7,222 bases of DNA from Actinomycetota bacterium (lineage in GTDB: Bacteria; Actinomycetota; Actinomycetes; Nanopelagicales; Nanopelagicaceae): assembly GCA_009698975.1 (NCBI GenBank), contig WLPB01000055.1, forward strand, positions 1 through 7,222, given 5' to 3'. Every line of letters begins with the position of its first letter. Position 1 is the stretch's first letter. Below are positions 1-6,182 of this stretch, piece by piece. The position numbers and the translations under genes were made by a program. The notes beneath the pieces are model-generated. The model was not told where the DNA came from. It saw nothing but the letters and a program-made list of their open reading frames with translations, and did not search any database.

Positions 1-3
1 ACA

Positions 4-22
4 CGGGGTCGCAACCACCCCC
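4..22 (+). promoter_or_regulatory. Short hairpin at window edge, upstream of the purine permease gene
   Basis: A GGGGT block at 5-9 can pair with ACCCC at 17-21 around a 7-base loop, giving a 5-bp GC-rich stem that ends 13 bases before the ribosome binding site of the permease gene. It could be the tail of a structured leader or the end of an upstream transcript. The window starts too close to tell. I see none of the conserved pieces of the classical purine riboswitch in the 46 bases available. No clear -10 or -35 promoter is visible here either. Confidence 0.2.
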
Positions 23-34
23 GATAACAAAATT

Positions 35-39
35 AGGAG
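35..39 (+). promoter_or_regulatory. Shine-Dalgarno site of the purine permease gene
   Basis: AGGAG lies 7 bases before the ATG at 47. It is one of only two clear SD sites in the window (the other is before hisG), and it fixes the permease start. The protein start it gives also matches the usual N-terminus of the family. Confidence 0.8.
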
Positions 40-46
40 TACAACA

Positions 47-1576
47 ATGCTCGATTCGTTCTTCAAAATTACAGAACGAGGATCAACGGTAGGTCGTGAA
101 ATTCGTGGCGGATTCGTCACCTTCTTCACAATGGCTTACATCGTTGCCCTCAATCCACTCATCCTCGGCGGAGTCAAGGATTCAACAGGTCACTATCTTG
201 GCGGTGGCAAAGAGGTCGCTAGCTATGCTGCAATTGCAGCAATGACCGCTCTCATGGCGGGTTTACTAACGATCCTCATGGGCGCAGTAGCTAACTTCCC
301 GCTAGCTCTCGCGACAGGTCTTGGGCTCAACACATTCGTCGCTGTGGGTATCGCCACGAAAATGACATGGGCTGATGCCATGGGTCTTGTTGTAGTAGAG
401 GGAATCATTATTACGATTCTCGTTCTTACTGGCTTCCGCACCGCCGTCTTTAAGGCGGTACCACAGCAGCTCAAGATTGCGATCTCAGTAGGTATCGGTC
501 TCTTCATTACTTTAATTGGTCTAGTTGACGCTGGTTTCGTTCGCAAGACCCCTGGCTCAGGACCTGTTCCAGTAACTCTTGGAAGCGGCGGAGAGCTCGT
601 TGGTTGGCCAATTATCGTCTTTGGTTTCGGACTTCTATTGATGATTATCTTGATGGTTCGCAAAGTTAAGGGCGCCATCCTTATCGGTATCGTCGCTTCA
701 ACCATCCTCTCAGTAATTATTGAGAAAGCCTTCAAAATCGGAACGAATTACCTTCCTAAGGCGGTTGTCGATGGAGCTTTCGGTGGAAAGATGCCTGCTG
801 AATTCAAGGGATTTATTATTCCTGAAGGCGAAAGCGGTGCTGGTAATTACATCAACCCAAAGGGATGGGGACTTAATGTTCCTTCGGTTCCAGATAGCTT
901 GGTAGCAACTCCAGATTTCTCACTCTTTGGTGAGTTCGATCTCCTAGGAGCTTTCAACTTCGAGGGTGTCACCGTCATAGCAGCAATCCTCTTCGTCTTT
1001 ACTCTCCTTCTCTCAGACTTCTTCGATACTGTCGGAACCGTGACAGCTATTGGAACAGAGGCTGGGTTGGTCGATAAGGATGGAAACGTTCCTAACAACA
1101 ATAAGATTCTCTTTGTTGACTCTATCGCAGCTGTTGCTGGTGGAGCAGGTAGTATCTCCTCCAATACCAGCTACATCGAATCAGCATCAGGTGTGGGTGA
1201 AGGCGCACGTACTGGTCTCGCCTCAATTGTGACCGGAATTCTCTTCCTCTTCACAACATTCTTGGCACCGCTCGTGGCAGTGATTCCTTACGAGGCTGCA
1301 ACCCCAGCTCTTGTCATCGTAGGTTTCTTGATGATGTCACAGATTAAGGATATCGATTGGTCAGATTACGGAATCGGAATTCCAGCATTCTTGAGCATCA
1401 TCTTGATGCCATTTACCTACAATATTTCAGTAGGTATCGGAGTTGGAATTCTTTCACATGTAATCATTCGTTTGGTGCAGGGTCGCTCTAGGGAGATTCA
1501 TTATCTTCTCTATATCGTCTCTGCTCTATTCGTGATCTACTTCATGCAATCACCAATTAATATCTGGACTGCATAG
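47..1576 (+). CDS. NCS2/AzgA-family purine (hypoxanthine/guanine/adenine) permease
   Basis: This 509-residue inner-membrane protein probably imports purine bases by proton symport. The N-terminus (ITERGSTVGREIRGGFVTFFTMAYI, residues 8-31, here abridged by position) and the GLGLNTFVAVG stretch near 91-101 are typical of AzgA/PbuG-like NCS2 carriers. The second half carries the family hallmarks: DFFDTVGT (324-331) and NTSYIESASGVGEG (373-386), which hold the acidic residues D324 and E378 in the positions that bind substrate or protons in the family. I count roughly 12-14 hydrophobic segments, as expected for the 7+7 inverted repeat. A polar loop at about 225-295 looks longer than usual. The ATG has a good AGGAG site. 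The gene is monocistronic as far as can be seen and ends at a strong hairpin. Which purine it prefers cannot be read from sequence; a general purine-base permease is a safe call. Confidence 0.93.
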   Translation: MLDSFFKITERGSTVGREIRGGFVTFFTMAYIVALNPLILGGVKDSTGHYLGGGKEVASYAAIAAMTALMAGLLTILMGAVANFPLALATGLGLNTFVAVGIATKMTWADAMGLVVVEGIIITILVLTGFRTAVFKAVPQQLKIAISVGIGLFITLIGLVDAGFVRKTPGSGPVPVTLGSGGELVGWPIIVFGFGLLLMIILMVRKVKGAILIGIVASTILSVIIEKAFKIGTNYLPKAVVDGAFGGKMPAEFKGFIIPEGESGAGNYINPKGWGLNVPSVPDSLVATPDFSLFGEFDLLGAFNFEGVTVIAAILFVFTLLLSDFFDTVGTVTAIGTEAGLVDKDGNVPNNNKILFVDSIAAVAGGAGSISSNTSYIESASGVGEGARTGLASIVTGILFLFTTFLAPLVAVIPYEAATPALVIVGFLMMSQIKDIDWSDYGIGIPAFLSIILMPFTYNISVGIGVGILSHVIIRLVQGRSREIHYLLYIVSALFVIYFMQSPINIWTA

Positions 1577-1591
1577 TCTAAATTCTAGATA

Positions 1592-1626
1592 AGAATGGCC
1601 CTGAGGATTTTCCTTGGGGCCATTCT
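1592..1626. terminator. Bidirectional hairpin terminator between the permease gene and ung
   Basis: Bases 1592-1606 pair with 1612-1626 as a 15-bp stem with two G-T wobbles and a 5-base loop (ATTTT). Nine consecutive perfect pairs (GAATGGCCC with GGGCCATTC) make the core. The + side is followed by TCTATTT-like sequence and the - side by TTATCTAGAATTT, so the T tracts are weak but both sides are AT-rich. It lies 15 bases after the permease stop and directly beyond the ung stop, so one element probably ends both convergent transcripts. Confidence 0.8.
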
Positions 1627-1630
1627 CTAT

Positions 1631-2272
1631 TTACGAAAGTTCCCAATTGATTGCTTTCTTTCCTCGGTTCTCTAGTAATGAGTTAGTTTTTGTAAATGGC
1701 TTAGAACCAAAGAAACCTCGATAGGCTGATAACGGACTCGGATGAGGCGAAAGAATTGGATCTCTAAAATACTGAGAAAGAGTATGGGCGCTTGATCCCC
1801 ATAGGATTGCAACTACGCCTGACTCCCCTAGATGCCTCGCGAGGTCCTCCGTTACTACTGCCCAATGACTTGCGTGATGAGCATTGCGTTTACCAATCTC
1901 CGTGGTAAGAACTCGGTTGAGAAGAAGCACGCCTTCTCGGGACCATGGCGATAAGTCACCCGAGGTCGGAGATGGGAACCCCAAATCGTCTTGATACTCC
2001 TTAAAGATATTTCGAAGGGATGCGGGAATCCGTCGACCGTGTGCCACCGAAAATGCTAATCCGTGGGCATCGCCTTCTTGCGGATATGGATCCTGGCCAA
2101 CGATGACTACTTTTACCGAATCAAGGGGTTCTTGAAAAGCGCTGAAGATATTCTCTCTTGCAGGAGTGAATTCGGTATACGTCAGTTCGGTGAAGATCTC
2201 TTGGATTGTGTTTACATGCGGCGCAAAGAGCTCTCGCCAGGAGAGATGAACTTCCTCCAGAGAAAAATTCAT
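1631..2272 (-). CDS. ung: Uracil-DNA glycosylase, family 1
   Basis: This cytosolic base-excision repair enzyme removes uracil from DNA after cytosine deamination or dUMP misincorporation. At 213 residues it is near the usual 220-230. All family-1 motifs are present in order: the water-activating loop GQDPYPQ (59-65, catalytic D61, checked as codon 2092-2090), GVLLLNRVLT (114-123) with N119 for uracil recognition, AILWGS (155-160), and the DNA-intercalation motif HPSPLSAYRGFFG (177-189) with H177. Proline after GQDPY, where E. coli has histidine, is as in mycobacterial Ung. The start ATG overlaps the stop of the upstream ABC gene (TAATG) and has no SD of its own, so translation is probably by coupling or reinitiation. 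The gene ends next to the shared terminator. The identification is secure. Confidence 0.97.
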   Translation of the reverse strand: MNFSLEEVHLSWRELFAPHVNTIQEIFTELTYTEFTPARENIFSAFQEPLDSVKVVIVGQDPYPQEGDAHGLAFSVAHGRRIPASLRNIFKEYQDDLGFPSPTSGDLSPWSREGVLLLNRVLTTEIGKRNAHHASHWAVVTEDLARHLGESGVVAILWGSSAHTLSQYFRDPILSPHPSPLSAYRGFFGSKPFTKTNSLLENRGKKAINWELS

Positions 2273-2274
2273 TA
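2270..2274 (-). other. TAATG stop/start overlap joining the ABC ATPase gene to ung
   Basis: Read on the minus strand, the ABC stop TAA (2274-2272) shares its last A with the ung ATG (2272-2270). The bases before it are CT-rich and hold no SD-like purine run. Ribosomes finishing the ABC gene would have to restart at once on ung, which ties the amounts of the two proteins together and shows that they share one mRNA. Confidence 0.85.
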
Positions 2275-3063
2275 GCCAAGAGAGCGGGCGAAGTAACGAT
2301 TACCTTCGCGCGAAACAGTCAGTGGAAGGTCGAAAATTGCCGAAATATGTTCGCTAGTAATGACTTCCGCGATAGGCCCAGATGCGGCGATGACACCATC
2401 CTTGAGAATCAAAGCGTGGGTGGTGCCAACAGGGATTTCCTCAATATGGTGAGTGACGAGAATTGAGGCTGGAGCCGCTGGATCTGCGGCGAAATCAGAG
2501 AAGCGCTTGAGCAGATCTTCTCTGCCTCCAAGGTCTAGACCAGCGGCTGGTTCATCGAGTAAAAGTAGTTCTGGATCAGCCATCAGTGCGCGAGAAATCT
2601 GCACTCGCTTTCGTTCGCCTTCACTCAGTGTTCCATACTTGCGGTCGGCTAGCTCTCGCACTCCAAAAGTAGTCAACAACGCAATCGCCCGAGACTCATC
2701 CCAAAGATCATATGCTTCGTTCCAGCGGCCAAGAATTGCATATGCCGCAGTCAGCACAACATCTCTGACAATTTCATCGGCTGGAATATCTTCTGAAATC
2801 AGTGCGCCGCAAATACCAATCCGGGTGCGAAGCTCCGACAAATCAGTTCGTCCCATCTCCTTATCGAGGAGAAGAACCTTGCCGCGAGTAGGAAAAATGC
2901 GAGTTGCCAAAATCTGCAGAAGCGTAGATTTGCCAGCACCATTAGGTCCCAGAACAACCCATCGTTCGCTACCGCGAATCGCAAAAGTGAGTGGACCAAG
3001 AATCGTCCGTTCTCCACGAACTACTGAGACGTCGCGGAGCTCTAGAACATACTCACCGGCCAT
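2272..3063 (-). CDS. Orphan ABC ATPase subunit, ModF/PhrA-like (COG1119-type)
   Basis: A 263-residue single ATP-binding cassette. Walker A is GPNGAGKST (39-47), the signature loop is LSEGE (146-150) instead of LSGGQ, Walker B is ELLLLDEP (165-172) followed by a D-loop AGLD, and the switch histidine is in THH (204-206). The Q-loop region (IGICGALIS, 82-90) shows no obvious glutamine. The overall wording (LLLLDEPAAGLDLGGRE, PTRGKVLLLDKEMGRTDLSELR, here by residues 166-182 and 58-79) resembles single-domain relatives of ModF/YlmA. I prefer the ATG at 3063. A longer reading to 3165 would run across the serB start, and a TATCTT -10 lies just upstream of 3063. No permease or binding protein is in view, so an exported substrate cannot be named, and a non-transport role is possible. 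It is co-transcribed with ung. ABC ATPase is certain; the subfamily is likely. Confidence 0.9.
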   Translation of the reverse strand: MAGEYVLELRDVSVVRGERTILGPLTFAIRGSERWVVLGPNGAGKSTLLQILATRIFPTRGKVLLLDKEMGRTDLSELRTRIGICGALISEDIPADEIVRDVVLTAAYAILGRWNEAYDLWDESRAIALLTTFGVRELADRKYGTLSEGERKRVQISRALMADPELLLLDEPAAGLDLGGREDLLKRFSDFAADPAAPASILVTHHIEEIPVGTTHALILKDGVIAASGPIAEVITSEHISAIFDLPLTVSREGNRYFARSLG

Positions 3064-3070
3064 AGGGAGC

Positions 3071-3076
3071 AAGATA
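3071..3076 (-). promoter_or_regulatory. Probable -10 element for a (nearly) leaderless ABC-ung transcript
   Basis: TATCTT fits TANNNT and sits at -13 to -8 from the ABC start codon on the minus strand, so transcription would begin at or within a base or two of the ATG. No SD is present before this ATG. The hexamer overlaps a perfect 10-bp palindrome, AGATATATCT (3072-3081). An alternative -10, TAGATA (3082-3077), would give a leader of only a few bases. No convincing -35 is seen. Confidence 0.5.
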
Positions 3077-3132
3077 TATCTAAGAGAGCTAAATAACGGC
3101 GATAAATAGCAACTTCTCGAGGTGATTCGTAC

Positions 3133-3138
3133 TAACCT
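3133..3138 (+). promoter_or_regulatory. Probable -10 element for a leaderless serB transcript
   Basis: TAACCT (TANNNT) lies exactly at -12 to -7 if the A of the serB ATG (3145) is +1. The bases between it and the ATG are pyrimidine-rich (GCCTCC) and offer no ribosome binding site, so serB is best read as leaderless. It shares an 81-bp divergent intergenic region with the ABC promoter. Confidence 0.55.
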
Positions 3139-3144
3139 GCCTCC

Positions 3145-4347
3145 ATGAGCAGTGAAAAGAGCCAATACACCGGTCTCATTCTTCTATCGGGTGTCGATAC
3201 CCCAGGAATTACCGAGGCGCTCTTTTCAACCCTTGCTCCCTTTGCGATAACGATTCTTGATATTGAACAAGTAGTCGCACGAGATCGAGTCATTCTTACC
3301 GTTTTGATATCACTGAATCAAGACCACGCTCAATCCATTGAAGAGGATCTCAATGAATGCGCAGAGAAGTTAGGTGTGGATATCGCGACCTCTTTTCAAG
3401 TGCAAGAAGGCTCGACCATCGCCGTCAAGACTGGGCTTGTTCATGTAGTTGCTCTCGGTAATCCACTCACTCCTTCCTCCATAGCTGCGATAGCAAGTGA
3501 GATAGCCGAACACGGCGGCAACATCGAACGAATTCACCGCACTGCTAGCTATCCGATTACAGCAATTGAATTCACAATCTCTCAAGTCGATATCAGCTGT
3601 GCCCGCACTGGATTAGCTCGCGTTGCCATGAGTGAAGGAGTTGATATCGCAGTCTCCCCTGGTGGCCTCATGCGTTGGGCGAAGAAGTTAGTTGTGATGG
3701 ATGTCGATTCAACCCTGATTGCGCAAGAAGTCATTGAGCTCCTCGGTGCTCATGCTGGTATGGCTGCAGAAATTAAAGAAATCACAAACGCTGCAATGCG
3801 GGGAGAGTTGGATTTCGAAGCAAGTTTACGTGCCCGAGTGGCCCTTCTTAAGGGACTCCCCGAGTCTGTGCTTGAGCTTGTGCGCGAGGAAATATCTCTT
3901 ACTCCTGGTGCCCGAACCCTTGTTACTACTCTGCATAAGCTTGGCCATAGCGTTGCCGTTGTCTCTGGTGGGTTTCTCTCCATCATTGAGCCGATCATTA
4001 AAGAACTTGGCATTAATCATTACAAGGCAAACACTCTGGAAATCATCGATGGGGTTCTTAGCGGGCAACTCACCGGTGCAGTCATTGATCGTGCAGCCAA
4101 AGCATCAGCGTTACGAGAATTCGCAGAACTCGAAGGTGTTGCTCTCACAGAGACAATCGCGATTGGAGATGGTGCGAACGACCTCGACATGATTGCAGCC
4201 GCCGGTCTTGGAATAGCGTTTAATGCAAAGCCCGCTGTTAAAGCCGCGGCAGATAGCTCAGTGAGCGCCCCTTATTTAGATTCAGTGCTGTATCTTCTGG
4301 GAATTACCCGAGAAGAGATTGAAGAAGCTGGCGCTACTCGAAAATAG
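3145..4347 (+). CDS. serB: Phosphoserine phosphatase with two N-terminal ACT domains
   Basis: This enzyme hydrolyses O-phosphoserine to serine, the last step of the phosphorylated serine pathway, in the cytosol. Of 400 residues, about 10-85 and 97-172 form two ACT regulatory domains, and 180-390 the HAD phosphatase. HAD motif I is DVDSTLI (186-192, nucleophile D186 at 3700-3702, acid/base D188). Motif II is S274 in SGGF, motif III is K319 in AKASAL, and motif IV is GDGANDLDM (341-349). Length and layout match Mycobacterium tuberculosis SerB2, which is controlled by serine through its ACT domains; similar feedback is likely here. The start is leaderless in appearance, with TAACCT just upstream. 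The stop touches the hisG stop directly. There is no sign of damage, and the identification is secure. Confidence 0.96.
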   Translation: MSSEKSQYTGLILLSGVDTPGITEALFSTLAPFAITILDIEQVVARDRVILTVLISLNQDHAQSIEEDLNECAEKLGVDIATSFQVQEGSTIAVKTGLVHVVALGNPLTPSSIAAIASEIAEHGGNIERIHRTASYPITAIEFTISQVDISCARTGLARVAMSEGVDIAVSPGGLMRWAKKLVVMDVDSTLIAQEVIELLGAHAGMAAEIKEITNAAMRGELDFEASLRARVALLKGLPESVLELVREEISLTPGARTLVTTLHKLGHSVAVVSGGFLSIIEPIIKELGINHYKANTLEIIDGVLSGQLTGAVIDRAAKASALREFAELEGVALTETIAIGDGANDLDMIAAAGLGIAFNAKPAVKAAADSSVSAPYLDSVLYLLGITREEIEEAGATRK

Positions 4348-5193
4348 TTAGAGGCGACAGGCGTGGATATCTGTCACCAAAATCCCACGAGCACCCAGTG
4401 CCCATAGTTGATCCATCAAGAGATTAGTTTCGCTGCGAAGAACCATTGCCCGAACTGCCATCCAATCAGTCTTCTGTAGCGGCGAAATTGTTGGCGACTC
4501 CAGGCCGGGCGTAAGTGCACATGCTTTATCAAGAACGGATTTTGGAACGTCATAGTCCAGCAGCACATACTGGCGGGCAGTAACTACACCCTGTAAGCGT
4601 CCGGTAAGAATGTCGAGCCCTACTGGAACTGTCTTACCCGCACCCTTGATAAGTATTGCCTCACTCAAAAGAATCTCATCGCCGAAAATTTCGAGTCCTG
4701 CTTGCCGCAGGGTGTTCCCTGTACTCACCACATCCGCAATAACGTCGGCGACACCAAGACGGACGGAGCTCTCGACCGCTCCATCAAGACGAACAACGGA
4801 AGCCTCAATCTCATGCTCTGCTAAGTAACGCTCCACAAGACCTGGGTATGCAGTTGCAACTCTCTTTCCAGCAATTTTTGATAACGAGAGCGAAGATCCA
4901 GCGGGTCCAGCAAATCTAAAGGTAGATGCGGCAAAATCCAGAGAGAGGACCTCCTCAGCCTGCGCACCAGAATCGATGAGTAAATCTCGACCTGTTATTC
5001 CAGCCTCTAACTCGCCGGAACCAACATAGATTGCAATATCTCGTGGACGCAGATAGTAGAACTCAACGCTGTTAGCAGGATCCATGAGAACAAGGTCGCG
5101 AGAATCGGTTCGCTGGCGATAACCCGCCTCTTTCAATACTTGAATAGAGGCATCTGCTAACGAACCCTTATTTGGAACTGCAACTCTTAACAT
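4348..5193 (-). CDS. hisG: ATP phosphoribosyltransferase, long form
   Basis: HisG joins ATP and PRPP to give phosphoribosyl-ATP, the committed and feedback-controlled step of histidine synthesis. The protein has 281 residues, the size of the long hexameric form, so no HisZ partner is needed. The N-terminus MLRVAVPNKGSL (1-12) is typical. The PRPP-binding loop is in ADVIADVVSTGNTLR (149-163), and the C-terminal ACT-like regulatory domain covers about 203-281, ending in ILVTDIHACRL (271-281), close to the mycobacterial C-terminus. In the family this last domain binds histidine as inhibitor. The gene follows hisE by 22 bases and has its own AGGAG site. Its stop abuts the serB stop, leaving no room for a terminator between the two convergent genes. 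Confidence 0.97.
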   Translation of the reverse strand: MLRVAVPNKGSLADASIQVLKEAGYRQRTDSRDLVLMDPANSVEFYYLRPRDIAIYVGSGELEAGITGRDLLIDSGAQAEEVLSLDFAASTFRFAGPAGSSLSLSKIAGKRVATAYPGLVERYLAEHEIEASVVRLDGAVESSVRLGVADVIADVVSTGNTLRQAGLEIFGDEILLSEAILIKGAGKTVPVGLDILTGRLQGVVTARQYVLLDYDVPKSVLDKACALTPGLESPTISPLQKTDWMAVRAMVLRSETNLLMDQLWALGARGILVTDIHACRL

Positions 5194-5197
5194 AACT

Positions 5198-5202
5198 CTC
5201 CT
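5198..5202 (-). promoter_or_regulatory. Shine-Dalgarno site of hisG
   Basis: AGGAG on the minus strand, followed by AGTT and then the ATG. The 4-base spacing is short but usable, and a shifted pairing with GGAGAG would work as well. It indicates separate initiation on hisG within the hisE-hisG message. Confidence 0.7.
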
Positions 5203-5215
5203 GTAATCGAATGAT

Positions 5216-5479
5216 TTAAAGAAACTTGTAGATGTTCTCGGGGGTTAATCCTCGTGCCAGCATGAGAGTTTGCAGATGGTAGAGGAGCTGACTTATCTCT
5301 TCCGCGAGTGCCTCATCGCTCTCATGCTCGGCAGCTAACCAGACTTCTCCGGCCTCTTCAAGAATCTTCTTGCCGATCGTATGCACGCCTGCATCAACTG
5401 CAGCGACGGTCGCGGATCCTTCTGCGCGAGTTGCTACCTTCTCTTGTAACTCAATCCACAAGGCATCAAAACTCTTCAT
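5216..5479 (-). CDS. hisE: Phosphoribosyl-ATP pyrophosphatase
   Basis: HisE hydrolyses phosphoribosyl-ATP to phosphoribosyl-AMP and pyrophosphate, the step after HisG. It is a small all-helical MazG-like protein of 87 residues, matching stand-alone actinobacterial HisE in length. The acidic metal-binding helices are clear: [16 protein letters not shown] (37-52) with E41, E42 and E45, and [12 protein letters not shown] (59-70) with E60 and E61. The C-terminus [11 protein letters not shown] (77-87) is also typical. The ATG at 5479 has no SD, but TAGAAT lies exactly at -12 to -7, so hisE may be the first gene of its own leaderless hisE-hisG transcript as well as part of read-through from rpe. 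It is a stand-alone enzyme, not fused to HisI. Confidence 0.96.
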   Translation of the reverse strand: MKSFDALWIELQEKVATRAEGSATVAAVDAGVHTIGKKILEEAGEVWLAAEHESDEALAEEISQLLYHLQTLMLARGLTPENIYKFL

Positions 5480-5485
5480 GAGCAG

Positions 5486-5491
5486 ATTCTA
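5486..5491 (-). promoter_or_regulatory. Probable -10 element for a leaderless hisE-hisG transcript
   Basis: TAGAAT differs from TATAAT at only one base and occupies -12 to -7 relative to the hisE ATG. It fills part of the 21-bp gap after the rpe stop. There is no SD before hisE. A well-spaced -35 is not evident; TTGTAA at 5506-5501 is too close. Confidence 0.55.
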
Positions 5492-5500
5492 CTAGAACGG

Positions 5501-6178
5501 TTACAACTCGCGTGCGCTATTTCTCGCCTCAGCAGCGCCTCTGAGAGCCTGAACCATGATTGAAGGATTCTCGGAGTTAAATACCGCGCTACCAGCCACG
5601 AATGTATCCGCTCCCGCAGCGCAAGCTCGTTCAATTGTCTCCATAGATATTCCGCCGTCAACTTGAAGCCAGATAGGCCTGGAGCCAATAGCTTTCTTCG
5701 TAGAACTAATCTTATTGAGCATAGCGTCCATGAAAGATTGACCACCGAAGCCGGGCTCGACCGTCATTATCAAAACCATATCTACGAAATCTAGACAGTC
5801 AGTGTAATCATCAATTCCGGTTGCGGGCTTGAGTGCAATCGACGCTCGTGCTCCGGCAGCTCTAATTCCTTTTGCAGTTGCTCTTATATCGGCTGCTGCT
5901 TCAACATGAAAAGTGACGCTCGCACTACCTGCCTCGGCGTATGCAATCGCTATCTCATCCACATCTGCGACCATCAGATGCGAATCAATCGGAATCGGGC
6001 ATTCTCGAATTATCTTTGATGCAGAATCGAAATCGAAGGTGAAATTGGGGACGAAAACATTATCCATCACATCGAGGTGGATGAAATCACTTACTGCGCT
6101 GATTCTAGAAATTTCGTAGTTGAGATTGGTGCGATCGGCATTGAGAATGCTGGGAGTTATTCGGATCTCTTCGCTCAC
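5501..6178 (-). CDS. rpe: Ribulose-phosphate 3-epimerase
   Basis: Rpe interconverts ribulose 5-phosphate and xylulose 5-phosphate in the cytosolic pentose phosphate pathway. The 225-residue TIM barrel has the expected catalytic set: PSILNAD (9-15) with S10, HLDVMDNVFVPN (34-45) with H34 and D36, DSHLMV (65-70) with H67, the flexible loop TVEPGFGGQSF (139-149), VDGGIS (173-178) with the second catalytic D174, and the phosphate site AGSAVF (195-200). The start is GTG at 6178, chosen because IRITPSIL begins a few residues later, as in homologues. It is 4 bases after the rsmB stop, with only a weak AGGCGA site, so coupling is likely; a TAGGCT hexamer at -12 to -7 also permits a leaderless start. 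Small wording changes (ILNADR for the commoner ILSADF) do not touch catalytic positions. Confidence 0.96.
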   Translation of the reverse strand: MSEEIRITPSILNADRTNLNYEISRISAVSDFIHLDVMDNVFVPNFTFDFDSASKIIRECPIPIDSHLMVADVDEIAIAYAEAGSASVTFHVEAAADIRATAKGIRAAGARASIALKPATGIDDYTDCLDFVDMVLIMTVEPGFGGQSFMDAMLNKISSTKKAIGSRPIWLQVDGGISMETIERACAAGADTFVAGSAVFNSENPSIMVQALRGAAEARNSAREL

Positions 6179-6182
6179 TCGC

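Noticed and set aside
223..735. 170-residue open frame on the - strand
   Set aside because: Antisense to the permease gene, low-complexity Thr/Pro/Ile/Arg composition, no recognisable domain.
3072..3081. AGATATATCT palindrome as an operator
   Set aside because: It is a single short AT-rich palindrome overlapping a -10 box. Such matches arise easily by chance and no second copy was seen nearby.
2453..3109. 218-residue open frame on the + strand
   Set aside because: It is fully antisense to the ABC ATPase gene, rich in Ser/Arg/Pro as expected from reversed codons, and has no motif.
3064..3165. Extension of the ABC ATPase gene to a Met at 3165, adding 34 residues
   Set aside because: It would overlap the serB start and the divergent promoter region, and the added residues look nothing like an ABC N-terminus. 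The Met at 3063 directly precedes the typical first strand and has a -10 upstream.
3719..4192. 157-residue open frame on the + strand within serB
   Set aside because: Out-of-frame shadow of the HAD domain. It is Ser/Leu-rich with no family signal, while the serB frame is intact and has all its motifs.
4356..4375. GACAG/CTGTC inverted repeat near the serB/hisG junction as a terminator
   Set aside because: Only 5 pairs with a 10-base loop, no T tract, and located inside hisG codons.
5501..5506. TTGTAA as a -35 box for the hisE promoter
   Set aside because: Only 9 bases separate it from TAGAAT, far below the usual 16-19, and it contains the rpe stop codon.
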